Of a stretch of DNA of 64,000 bases, positions 45,634 through 54,437 are shown piece after piece; position 1 is the first letter of the stretch, and the number at the start of each line of letters is the position of its first letter. Source of the stretch: Phaeosaccion multiseriatum. Its lineage: Eukaryota; Ochrophyta, other classes. The notes under the pieces were generated by a model. That model was given only the letters and a program-made list of their open reading frames with translations, was not told the origin of the DNA and did not search any database. Position numbers and translations under genes: made by a program. Location: assembly GCA_965112735.1 (NCBI GenBank), contig OZ218952.1, positions 4,464,001 through 4,528,000 on the forward strand, given 5' to 3'.

Positions 45634-47388
45634 GGAGGGTGGACGGATGGCAGTGGAGGGGATGGGGAAGGATGGAAGCGGAGGGGAGGGACGGTGAGGG
45701 GGTGATGGTGCTGGTGGGGGCAGTAGTGGAGGGGAGGGCGAGCAAGGAGGGCGGGCTGTCGCACATCGCACACATGTATCGCATCGTGTGGCGTCGCTGA
45801 ATGCGCATTGGGCCCATCCACCCTCCGTCCACCCTTGGGGTAAGCCCTTGGGGTAAGCTGTTTTGTTTTGTTTGATGATTCGTTCGTTCCGCTCCCCGGA
45901 ACGTGCTTACCATTGGGTACAGCCACACACACATGCTCTCTCTCTCACATACACACAGCCACACACACAGCCACCAGCAGCAATGAAGGGGAATGAATGA
46001 TATGTACAGCTGGGCGAGAGAAGAGCGAGGGATTGGGGTGAATTGATTGGGCTAACATAGAGAGAAAGCCCTCTTTGAAAAGAGAGAGAGAAGGGTTGAA
46101 ATAAACCGCGAAAATGTCCATTATTTATCATTTTTTAAAAAATTAACTTTAAAAAAATTAAAACATGAAAAGGTAGATGGCAAATGTGTGTGCAATAGCG
46201 ACAAAGGGGCCTTCCAAGGCCGTAAATGAACGTGGGTAGGTCCTGCTTACGTAAGACTACGAAGTACGGTAAACAGGATGAAACAAAAGTCCCATCGTTT
46301 CTGGGGAGTGAGTGGAAGTTCTTCGCGAGCAACAACCAAAATGAAGACACGCAGACTTCTGGAGGAAGTGGAGGAGAGGTTTGTGGTCAACTCAACCAAC
46401 CAAAAGTAACCAAGTAGCTCAGCTCCCTTCTTTGTCGCCGACCTCTGGCCGATCTCGACTTGGCCTGTGCGGACGGCTCCGTTGTGTACCCATCCCCTTT
46501 ACCAGAGGGCCAGTGGCTCCAGTGCCTCTCCAACAGCCCCAACAGTGCCACAGCTGAGGATCAATAGTCCTCATCCCCCCCCCCCCCCTCATGCACACGC
46601 ACGCACACGCGCGCTGAGGATTGCTGTGTGTGATATCTTGTGACCCCCAACTCATTCCGCTGTTCCATTCTCCTCCCAATGGAAGCAGCAGTACAGCAGC
46701 AGGCCCTCCCTCAAGAGGCGTGTGAGCGTTGGTTGTTTCATGCATCGATGGCTTGGGTTTGTCGCGTCCATCGATCATCAATCGATCGCTTTAGCGACGC
46801 TGCCGTTGCCACGCGCGACAGCTACTGCAGTTGCTGTATTACCAACTGCTGCTGCTGCTGCTGCGCCTGCTGTATCTCCAACTGCAGACCAGCCCTTCCC
46901 CTGAAAGGAAGGAAAAAATGGACCACAGCGCCCCAGCACGACGATTACGGCGTATGGTGGCCGTGAGACGCAGCGGGACGGGGGTCTGCGGAGCAAGGGG
47001 ACAGACATAGCCACCCTTTGTCTGTCTGTCCGTAGTGAAGGCCCCGCTGCTACTGCTGCTGCTGCTGCTGTTGACAAACCATCGCATCAGTGACAGAGGG
47101 GGCACTACGCGTTTCCCTTCCAATGATTCTTCTGTTCCTCTGGTGTCTGGCCCCCGATAAAAACCAGGTGCGAGAGGGCTTCGGGAACACGGGAAGACCA
47201 GAGCCAGAGCCACCAAGTGCAGCGACGTCGATGCATCATAAGCGCAGCTGAGTTGATGCATCTGCACCACCACATGGCACACGAATTTCGTCAACCAATC
47301 AAGTCCGCAGCATGCAAGCAGCAACACCCCAAGTCTAATAGCCTCTGGCGTGTGTCCAAACAGAGCCTCTGGTGTGTGTGTATGACGC
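45634..47388. other. Intergenic region of 1.75 kb
   Basis: No gene was supported. It contains GGGGA-rich sequence just after the BEACH stop and an A/T-rich stretch at 46115-46165 (unusual for this window). Two copies of the dispersed CAG-linked motif lie at 46829-46886, and a CTGTCTGTC run at 47017-47032. A minus-strand frame of 191 codons (46839-47414) crosses these repeats and lacks ordinary protein character. Confidence 0.5.
46829..46886 (-). repeat. Two intergenic copies of the dispersed CAG-linked motif
   Basis: Read on the minus strand this is CAG, TTGGAGATACAG, then a run of CAG/CGC, TTGGTAATACAG and CAA. It is a noncoding pair of the element found inside several genes of this window. 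Confidence 0.8.
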
Positions 47389-47922
47389 TCACATGACCCA
47401 AAAGACGTACACAAGGAAGCCCATGTTCACCACAAACGCCAGAGAGCAGAAGATGACCACCATGGTGTTCTTACCGAGGCCTGAAGTGGTGTCTGTACCT
47501 GGAAGGTTCCCGTCCCCATCCCCAATTGCGGCACCTGCGGCACCTCCGCCCAGGCCAGCCGTCCCCTCCGCCGCGTCTTCCTGCCGGCTATCCTCGCTGC
47601 CACCCTTCTCTATCACCACAGCCGGCTTGTCCTGAGAGGCTCCGCTTATCCGAGAGTCGTACCCTCCCCCCTCTTCTCCCGTTCCTTCCCCTTCTTCTGC
47701 AACTCTTTGCGCTTTGCCTGGCAGTAACACGGTGTCCGGCTGCTGAGCGGCGGAAGCTCCTTCGTCAACCCGCGAGATGCCGTCTATTGTAGAGCTCTCC
47801 ACCTCCACCTCGTCGCCTTCGCTAATGGCAGAGGCCACCACCCGCAACAAGAGCAGCAGTAGAGGGAGGAGGAGCACGTGCCGGTGTCCCCTCCGCTGCT
47901 GCTTCCTCCGTCTGGTGAACAT
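47389..47922 (-). CDS. Hypothetical single-pass membrane protein, 177 aa
   Basis: Single exon from ATG 47922. The start MFTRRRKQQRRGHRHVLLLP continues into LLLLLLRVVASAIS, a signal peptide with a strongly basic n-region. The middle (about residues 36-150) is acidic and Gly/Glu-rich with no cysteine. The C-terminus has one transmembrane segment, MVVIFCSLAFVVNMGFLVYV, ending FWVM two to four residues later. This suggests a type I membrane protein with a lumenal or extracellular stem and almost no cytoplasmic tail. No family is recognised. It is divergent from the TLC-domain gene with 484 bases between starts. The signal plus C-terminal helix makes it a credible gene despite the small size. Confidence 0.6.
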   Translation of the reverse strand: MFTRRRKQQRRGHRHVLLLPLLLLLLRVVASAISEGDEVEVESSTIDGISRVDEGASAAQQPDTVLLPGKAQRVAEEGEGTGEEGGGYDSRISGASQDKPAVVIEKGGSEDSRQEDAAEGTAGLGGGAAGAAIGDGDGNLPGTDTTSGLGKNTMVVIFCSLAFVVNMGFLVYVFWVM

Positions 47923-48406
47923 GTTTGCCGTGATCTATGGCCTTATCTACATACAGCCTCAAGCAATGCGCTTCGCTCGCACAGCCCCACCTCCCTCCTC
48001 TCTTCGCTCTTATTCTCGTCTCTGTGAGCTTGGCTGCAGTGTCGGGTGGGGGAGGGAGCGAGGCCCCGACAGCTGAAACTAAAACCGGCACCTGGAAGCC
48101 ACGTTTTTTCGTTGTTTGCGGCTTATCCTCCGTACAGAGAGAGGGATGCCTCCCAACGGAGCAACTTCTGCTAGGTGAGATACCTGCTACATCTGTGGGA
48201 TCTTTGGCTCTCCTGGCTCGCCCTTGGGTCATCATTTTACGACGTTCAACCTCCCCCTTCTCCAACTCGAATCTGTCCTTCCCTCCTCAGCTCGTCCGCT
48301 CTGTGCGTCCCTACCTGCGTACTCGTCCCCCCCGCCCCCCCAACTCGATCTCCTTTGTCTTCTGACCAGCAGGAGTGGTGACAGTGTCGCTCAATGTTCG
48401 CCAGGG
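47923..48406. promoter_or_regulatory. Intergenic region between divergent membrane-protein genes
   Basis: 484 bases between the small membrane protein (minus) and the TLC-domain gene (plus). No specific promoter element was identified. Plus-strand frames upstream of 48407 are open but lack protein character. Confidence 0.3.
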
Positions 48407-50150
48407 ATGGAGAGAAAAAGAAAACGAGCGAAACCTGCGCCCATCGATGTAAAGGCGGCGCCACAAGGAGGCTTTGTGGAGAGTAGGGCGTCTCGTTTCC
48501 ACGACGATCTCAATCTTGCGGTTCTGCTCATCATGAGCGTAACGGCAGGAATCGCCATGTTTGTGCATAGGTCAGTCAGAGAGGAGAGGAACGAGAAGAG
48601 GGAAGGAGCGATTGACTATCTGTTCCCGGCATATCCTTCTTCGTCCTCTCTTCCTCTCCTCTCTGACTCACCCCTCGCTCTCCGCTTTCTCTCTGCTCTC
48701 TCTCCCTCGCTGCCTGCTCTCTCTCTCCGCGCGCGCTCTCTCTCTCTCCGCTCTCTCTCTCCGCTCTCTCTCTCTCTCCGCTCTCTTGCTCTCCGCTCTC
48801 TCTGCTCTCCCTCCCCTCTCCCTCTCCCTCTCTCTTCCTCCCCCCCTTATACCACTACCCGACCAACCTACCCAATCAAACCGCACACACCACTCTTGTC
48901 TGTCTCTGTTGCTCTCCGCTCTCTCTCCCTGCTCTCCCTCCCCTCTCCCTCCCCCCTCTCCCTCTCTCTTTCTCCCTTGATTCCACTACCCGACCACCCA
49001 CCCAACCCCAAACCGCACACACCACACCAGCCACACCGTCCAGTACGGCTTGACAGTCTTTGCAGTGCTGTACATGGTGCTGGACGGCATCTGGATCTGC
49101 TTCAACAGAACTGCAGTCAAGTCCCCCAACACTGTCATTGGGCACCACATTGCCACTCTGGTGTGCCTCTCTGACCCCCTTCTGCAGCCCCAGCACGCCT
49201 TCTACTCTGCGTGTGCCCTCATTGTCGAGTTCAACACGCTGCTGCTCATCGTGAGGAGGCGAGTCGAGTGGGGCCGCCTCATTGAGATTCCCTTCGCAGT
49301 CACATGGGTAGGGCTGCGGCTAATATGGTAAGTCAGCAATCACACTCGAGGCTCAGTCTAAAGTATTGGGAGGAGCGTGGGGGAAGGAAAGGGGCAGACG
49401 CCACTGCAACGCCTTTGTAACGCCTTTGTAACGCTTGTTGAAGGCGAGGGTCCGCTGAGGTAGAGAAGCGGAGAGCGGGAGGGAGGAGCGGGCCGATGCG
49501 AGCTGTCTTGGTTGTGGTCTGGTTCGTCCAACCTATCTATCCACTCAGCTCCCAAAGCCGTCCCCAAATCAACCCTCGCCCCAACACGAACTTGACTTGT
49601 CGGAAGCATGCGAGTGGACCCAAAAAAAAAAAATTAAACTGAAACTGAAGCTCACCCCCAACCCCTCCCCCCGGCCCCTTAACTTAGGTACCCCTTCTTG
49701 GGGTTCCACATGACGATGTGTGCCTTCCCCAGCTGGGGTCTGGAGGTATTCCCCAAGGTGCTCGTGGACTGGCGCTTCCGAGTAGAGGAGGGGCACCCCG
49801 TGCCGATGATGCTGCCGAGCTACGTGGCCTGGATGGTACGTCACCTCGCCTCGCTCATTCACTCACTCACTCACTCACTCACTCACTCACTCACTCACTC
49901 ACTCACTCACTCACTCACTCACTCACTCACTCACTCACTCACTCACTCACTCACTCACTCACCCAACCCCCTTCCACCCTTCACATTCCCTCCCTCCCCT
50001 CGCTCCTCCCCCCCCTCTTAGGGCATATGTTGTTTCCAATGTTGGTGGAGCCTGGCCCTGTTCCGCTCGTACAAGAAGAAATACGACGGCTCAGGGAGCA
50101 CTCCTGCTTGCACCCCCGACTCAGCCTCGGCCAGCAAAAAGTACCTCTAA
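48407..50150 (+). CDS. TLC-domain membrane protein, 4 exons, 245 aa
   Basis: Exons 48407-48570, 49031-49327, 49688-49835 and 50022-50150 join in phase. About six hydrophobic segments are visible: LNLAVLLIMSVTAGIAMFV, GLTVFAVLYMVLDGIWICF, TVIGHHIATLVCLSDPLL, HAFYSACALIVEFNTLLLIV, WVGLRLIWYPFLGFHMTMC and MGICCFQCWWSLALFRSY. The GHHIATLV block and the FNTLLLIVRRR block match the TRAM-LAG1-CLN8 (TLC) fold. TLC proteins include ceramide synthases and other lipid enzymes or sensors. This one is short and lacks the two adjacent histidines and downstream acidic residues of LAG1 ceramide synthases, so it looks closer to the TMEM136/TMEM56/CLN8-like group. The end, SKKYL, fits a KKxx ER-retrieval signal, suggesting the endoplasmic reticulum. 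The last intron holds a (CACT)n run. Confidence 0.83.
49853..49964 (+). repeat. (CACT)n run in the last TLC-gene intron
   Basis: About 28 perfect CACT units close to the donor at 49836. Confidence 0.95.
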
Positions 50151-50516
50151 CTCAAACCCAAACTCTTGTCAGAGGCTCAATGTATCGGCCTCACCCTCCC
50201 CCTCACCCAACAACAACAGGCACATGTGTGTACTTAGGTACCTACACACGTGTCTGCCTGCCTACCTCCCTACCTACCTTGATCCACTTGGCGCGGAGTG
50301 GAATGAAACGGAACGGTCGTGGAACGGAGCGGTGCCCATGGGGGAGTGGGGAGTCGACCTTCGTCGGGTCGTTGGGCAATCGGAAGCGAGGGAAGCGAGG
50401 GAAGCGAGGGCGGTGACAGCGAAGAGATGTCACTGTGGAGTGAAGGCAGCCATGGTCATTCACTGCCATCCAGGACGATGTTGATGCTCCGCGGCTTTAG
50501 TCGTACCTGTATCTCT

Positions 50517-50548
<32 letters not shown>

Positions 50549-51066
50549 TTTCGGCTTTTAGAGGTTTTCAGTTTGCTTTTTACTCTGTTTTTTTTTCGTT
50601 CTTTTCTTTTGTAGAGATCATGAGATGGGAGGGTGGGGGGTGGGGCTTGCACGCTTAGTTCAGCGTTGTGTGGCCATATATTTAGTTGTTTGGAGAGGAA
50701 GGAGAGAGGGCGACAGGAGGGGTGGGCCGCCCTAAGAGGGGCCCCAGGAGAGGCCCTAGGAGGGGATGGACACCCTCCTTACATGCGAGCATAGGCCCGA
50801 GACTTTTGAGGAGCAGGAGGACGAGAGGAGGAGGATGGCGCAACTTTGACGATTTGGGGCACCGATAAATAACGCTTCGGAGCCACGGGTGGGGAGGAGG
50901 GGCTGCAGAGGCACATGGTACCCGGGGGCCCCTCCAGGGTACCACGGGGGGCGACCGAGGGACCGACCGACCGACCGATCGACTGATCGACTGATCGAGA
51001 CGAGGGGAGGGAGGGGAGGGGAGAAGCTGGAACGAGGAAGGGGGGGGCAAGGGGGTATCCCACTTG

Positions 51067-51195
51067 GAGCCTAATTTTACGTGAGCTTAGACAATATACG
51101 TGTAGAGGGGGAGAAGGAATAATGAACAATGAGCCTCATTTTACGTGAGCTTGGACAATATACGTGAATATGTGATCCGAGACAATATACTTGTA
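51067..51195 (+). repeat. Degenerate direct repeats with ACAATATAC core
   Basis: Two copies of a block reading GAGCCT.ATTTTACGTGAGCTT.GACAATATACGTG (51067-51102 and 51130-51165) and a third, partial one near 51176-51195. AATGAACAATGA units follow. This is AT-rich and unlike neighbouring genes, and may belong to the adjacent element. Confidence 0.7.
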
Positions 51196-51270
51196 TAGGG
51201 CGATTTAACACACCATAATGGAATAATGAACAATGAACAAACACGCAGAAACAGAAAGGGGGGGGGAGGA

Positions 51271-51321
51271 AGATATATATATATATATAATATATATATA
51301 TATATGTAATATATATATAAA
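51271..51321 (+). repeat. (TA)n run
   Basis: About 50 bases of alternating TA with small interruptions, 35 bases before the retroelement fragment. Confidence 0.9.
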
Positions 51322-51355
51322 GGGTGTCATCTATGATTGTCTAAAAGTAATGTCT

Positions 51356-52520
51356 CACCGCCCCGGGGAACTTAGCCCCTGAGATCGTATCCCTCCGATG
51401 CGTCAGTTCTCCCGATTGGCATAAAGTTGATGCCAGCCAGGATCCTATGGCGAATCGATCTTTCGTGACGAGCCCGCTGGAGCGCAACGGCCAAACGCCG
51501 CCGAATGACGCAAACAGCCCTCGCATAAGCCCTCATGTCCAGATGTTCGTGCCCCCCAGCCATGTGGGTGGCGAGTGTTTTGATAAACATCTGTGCTGAC
51601 GGACCGAATGCGCCTTGCTGCTCCATCCCAAAAGGGACGAGATGATACCTCGTGGGGTCATAGTGGATGTCTCCACCCTGGCCCTCCATGCCTCCATGTG
51701 GCACACCATACCTGGTGCGCTTGGTTGCTTCAGCCTTCTTGGCTGCCGCGAGTGCCTCCTTCGATGCCTTGGCCCGATTGGTAATGTTGGTGGCATCCGT
51801 GAGCGTGACGTCGATCATGAGGGACTTGTGGCCGTCCCCATATTCATGGTCGGATGGAAGCTCAAACATCCTGGGGGGAGTCACGATGTCCATCTCCATC
51901 TGCTTGGCCACGTGGGCGTCACCCCTCACGGCGTTGCTCCCCCCTCTCCCTCGTCGCGGGGTGACCGTTCTTGCCCTCATGAAGAAGGGGAAGCTGGTAT
52001 TCTGGACTATCCCTCTGCCCAGGCCCTCGCTCTTCATCAGGGCGACAAGTGCCTTCTGCATAGCGTCGTGTTGGGGTGTGCTGAGCCCCGTCTTCGTGCA
52101 GGTGATGATGTGCCCCTCCGTCAGCGCCTTGCCAGGGCACTTATGGCAGTCGCTGCTCTAGGTGGGATCGATGCCCACCCTGCTCCGAATGGCACTCTTA
52201 TGCTCGGCGTCCGTGAGGTGGAGTGCTCCCCCTGCCTTCTGGAGCACTCAGGCCTCCAGAAGGCAGGGGGAGCACTCCACCTTACCGACGCCGAGCATAA
52301 GAGTGCCATTCGGAGAAGGCTGGGCATCGATCCCACCTACAGCAGGGACTGCCATAAGTGCCCTGGCAAGGCGCTGACGGAGGGGCACATCATCACCTGC
52401 ACGAAGACGGGGCTCAGCACACCCCAACACGACGCTGTGCAGAAGGCACTTGTCGGGGGAGGAAGAAGAGGAGAAAAAGAGGAAGAAGAGGAAACACGCG
52501 GTGGCATTTGTGAATTATGA
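51356..52520 (-). mobile_element. Remnant of a retroelement polyprotein (3' part), rearranged
   Basis: On the minus strand 51372-52140 is nearly open and encodes CHKCPGKALTEGHIITCTKT (a CCHC-like knuckle), then TPQHDAMQKALVALMKSEGL, then LMIDVTLTDATNITNRAKAS and YHLVPFGMEQQGAFGPSAQM. This order (zinc knuckle, HD..Q..L, short Asp-containing domain, 'VPF....G..GP') resembles the region after the reverse transcriptase in non-LTR-type elements; the reverse transcriptase itself is absent. A TAG stop (52158-52160) breaks the frame upstream of the knuckle. The part containing the knuckle is repeated in inverted orientation on the plus strand, so the fragment is dead. Relationship to a particular clade cannot be decided by eye. 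Confidence 0.6.
52043..52455. repeat. Long inverted repeat, 202-bp arms and 9-bp spacer
   Basis: Arms 52043-52244 and 52254-52455 pair end to end around axis 52249 without length differences and with only scattered mismatches. One mismatch gives TAG in the left arm where the right arm has TAC. Both arms encode the CCHC-like knuckle region of the retroelement. It could extrude as a cruciform or be an assembly artefact. Confidence 0.9.
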
Positions 52521-52632
52521 ATTTCGAAACACCAACTTCCCCCCTTCTTCATTCGCGTCTTTATTCTTTATAGCATTTCCCCTTCTCCCCCCCGACTCCC
52601 CACGGTAAAAGGTGCTTTGAAGTCCGCATTCA

Positions 52633-53105
52633 ATGTCCTCATTCAATGCTTTCAAGTTCGTCGGATGGATGAGTCCCTTGGTGCGGCAGCACCAGCGGAG
52701 TGTCGCTAGGAGTGCTGCTGCTGCTGCCGCGTCTTGCTTTTTCTCCCCGACCCGGTGCCACTCCACTGGCACCAACAGTAGGGGAAGAACCATTGTGAGG
52801 GATCCCCGGAAGAAGTCGACACCACGCCCTCAACCGCCGGTAAGATAGAGGTGGATAGGCTTAATTATTGCACCATCCTGCCTTACCCCCCCCCCCTCCC
52901 GCAAACCTTTTCCTTTAAGGCCGTCCCGCGAAATCATCTGCAAGAGCAGCAACAACAACTCCAGCATCAGCAGCAGCAGCAGCAGCAAGTGTTCCCTCCT
53001 CCTGCGCCCCCGCAAGGTTTCGGAACCATGTTGAAGGAGGCCTTCGTTTATGGTATAGGGATCAGCCTTGCCTTTATCGTCGTGCGGGTGTTATTCGGCA
53101 TATAA
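52633..53105 (+). CDS. Small mitochondrial-type membrane protein, 130 aa
   Basis: Exons 52633-52839 and 52920-53105 join in phase. The start MSSFNAFKFVGWMSPLVRQH followed by QRSVARSAAAAAASCF is rich in Arg, Ser and Ala without acids, as in mitochondrial presequences. A Gln-rich linker (Q runs from CAG/CAA) leads to PPAPPQGFGTMLKEAFVYGI and GISLAFIVVRVLFGI, one hydrophobic segment at the very C-terminus. The Pro/Gln linker followed by a Gly-containing 'KEAF.YGIG' segment is reminiscent of the small mitochondrial CHCHD2/10-type proteins, but the cysteine pairs are absent, so that link is weak. I cannot assign a function. Confidence 0.6.
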
Positions 53106-53174
53106 CGAAAAGATGATTAGAGAAATAATGCGAGGAAGGGAGGGAAAGAGAGAGCCGAGTAGGGAGAGACACGC

Positions 53175-53212
<38 letters not shown>

Positions 53213-54437
53213 GGTGATGACGACGACGACGACGACGAGGAAGAAGAGGAGGAGAAAAATGCTCCAAGAAGCGGAACAGAGCGGGTGGCCAACTCAGCGC
53301 ATGTGTTTTGGTGCTGCATTTCAGAGGTGGAAGGAGGAATGGCTGCTTAACATCCAAATGAGTGAAGGAGGAAGGGCTGCTTGACATCCAAATGAGTGAG
53401 AGGAGGAAGACGCGTTAGTCATGTGGTCGTGGCGCGGCAAGTTGTTGAGAAGTTGGGAGTTGGGTGCCCGACAGGCAGGGCAGGGGAGGAGCAATGGACT
53501 TTCTTACTCAACGCCGATGACTGAGGCGATGCAAATGTATTCGCAGACTCAGATCCTGAGTGAAAGAATAGCGGAATAAGAATAGCGGTTTGTCTTTGTT
53601 CACTCAGAATCAGAGTCTGCGAATACATTAGCATCACCTCTGGCATGGAGAGTAGCAGTGGAGCTCTGCTGCCCTGTTTGGGGCAACAAGTGTGCGATTA
53701 ATAAAAAGGGGGAAACCACAAGCAGAATACAGTTGTAGAGAAGGAGTGGGGAATGGGCAGAGAGGATTGTATGTCGCCGAAAGAGCCGAGCTTCAATCCT
53801 TTCATTGGAGCGTCAGAGCAATCCATGAGGAGGATAGAGCAATCCATGGGGAGCTACAATGCATTCATTGGAGCGTCAGAGCAATCCATGCGAGAGTGTG
53901 GAGAGGCGTTTTCTCTGTGGTGGGGTTCTCCCAACCTTGTCCTCTTGTATTCAAACGTAAAGATTCTCTAAATTGCTGCCTTTCAGCCCGCCCCCAAAGG
54001 CTATGGCACTCTCCCCACTATGTACATGGCTGCTGTGAGTGTGCTTAGTTTAGAGGGATCTGCTGCTGTGAGTGTGGTTCTCGCCTAGGCCTGCTGCTTC
54101 TCCTCCTGCTGCTTCTGCTCCTGCCCCTGCCCCTGCTCGCGGTAGATGCCATCAGATGCCATCATTCCCCTCTCGAGTCAAAGGCGTAACACTGATCGTC
54201 TGTCGCCCCAAAGAGCGATGCTCACACGAGCAGCAGTAAGAAGAACACCACAACAGCAGCTTGAAGTTGCGTGTGGATGTGCATGCGTGCGTGCGCGCGT
54301 GTGTGTGTGATGTGTCTCCGTTGAGTGTGCGTGTGTGTGTGCGCGTGTGTGCGCGTGCGTATGCCTGGATATGATATGCCTGGATATGATATGCCTGGAT
54401 ATGATATGCCTGGATATGATATGCCTGCCCCGATCCA
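53106..54437. other. Intergenic region with hairpin and short repeats
   Basis: 1.3 kb with no convincing gene. It holds a (GA)n run at 53176-53212 and GAC/GAGGA repeats to about 53255. A tandem pair of about 38-bp units lies at 53323-53400 and a hairpin at 53534-53629. Duplicated CATTGGAGCGTCAGAGCAAT blocks lie near 53803 and 53866, and four units of CCTGGATATGATATG at 54363-54425 adjoin the DapA stop. Confidence 0.5.
53534..53629. repeat. Hairpin with 31-bp arms
   Basis: Bases 53534-53564 and 53599-53629 are reverse complements at 29 of 31 positions around a 34-base loop that contains two AATAGCGG units. It may be a MITE remnant. Confidence 0.85.

Larger units (their letters stand above)
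50151..51355. other. Intergenic region, partly AT-rich, with degenerate repeats
   Basis: 1.2 kb with no gene seen. It has (GT)n at 50530-50550, GACC/GATC short repeats near 50965-51000, a repeated block at 51067-51195, and a TA-rich run. It leads directly into the retroelement fragment and may include its 3' flank. Confidence 0.5.

Noticed and set aside
46839-47414. Minus-strand gene of 191 codons
   Set aside because: Runs through CTG/CAG and CTGTCTGT repeats; composition is not protein-like and no domain is seen.
53692-54048. Plus-strand gene of 118 codons
   Set aside because: Mostly duplicated CATTGGAGCGTCAGAGCAAT blocks; no start context, intron or domain.
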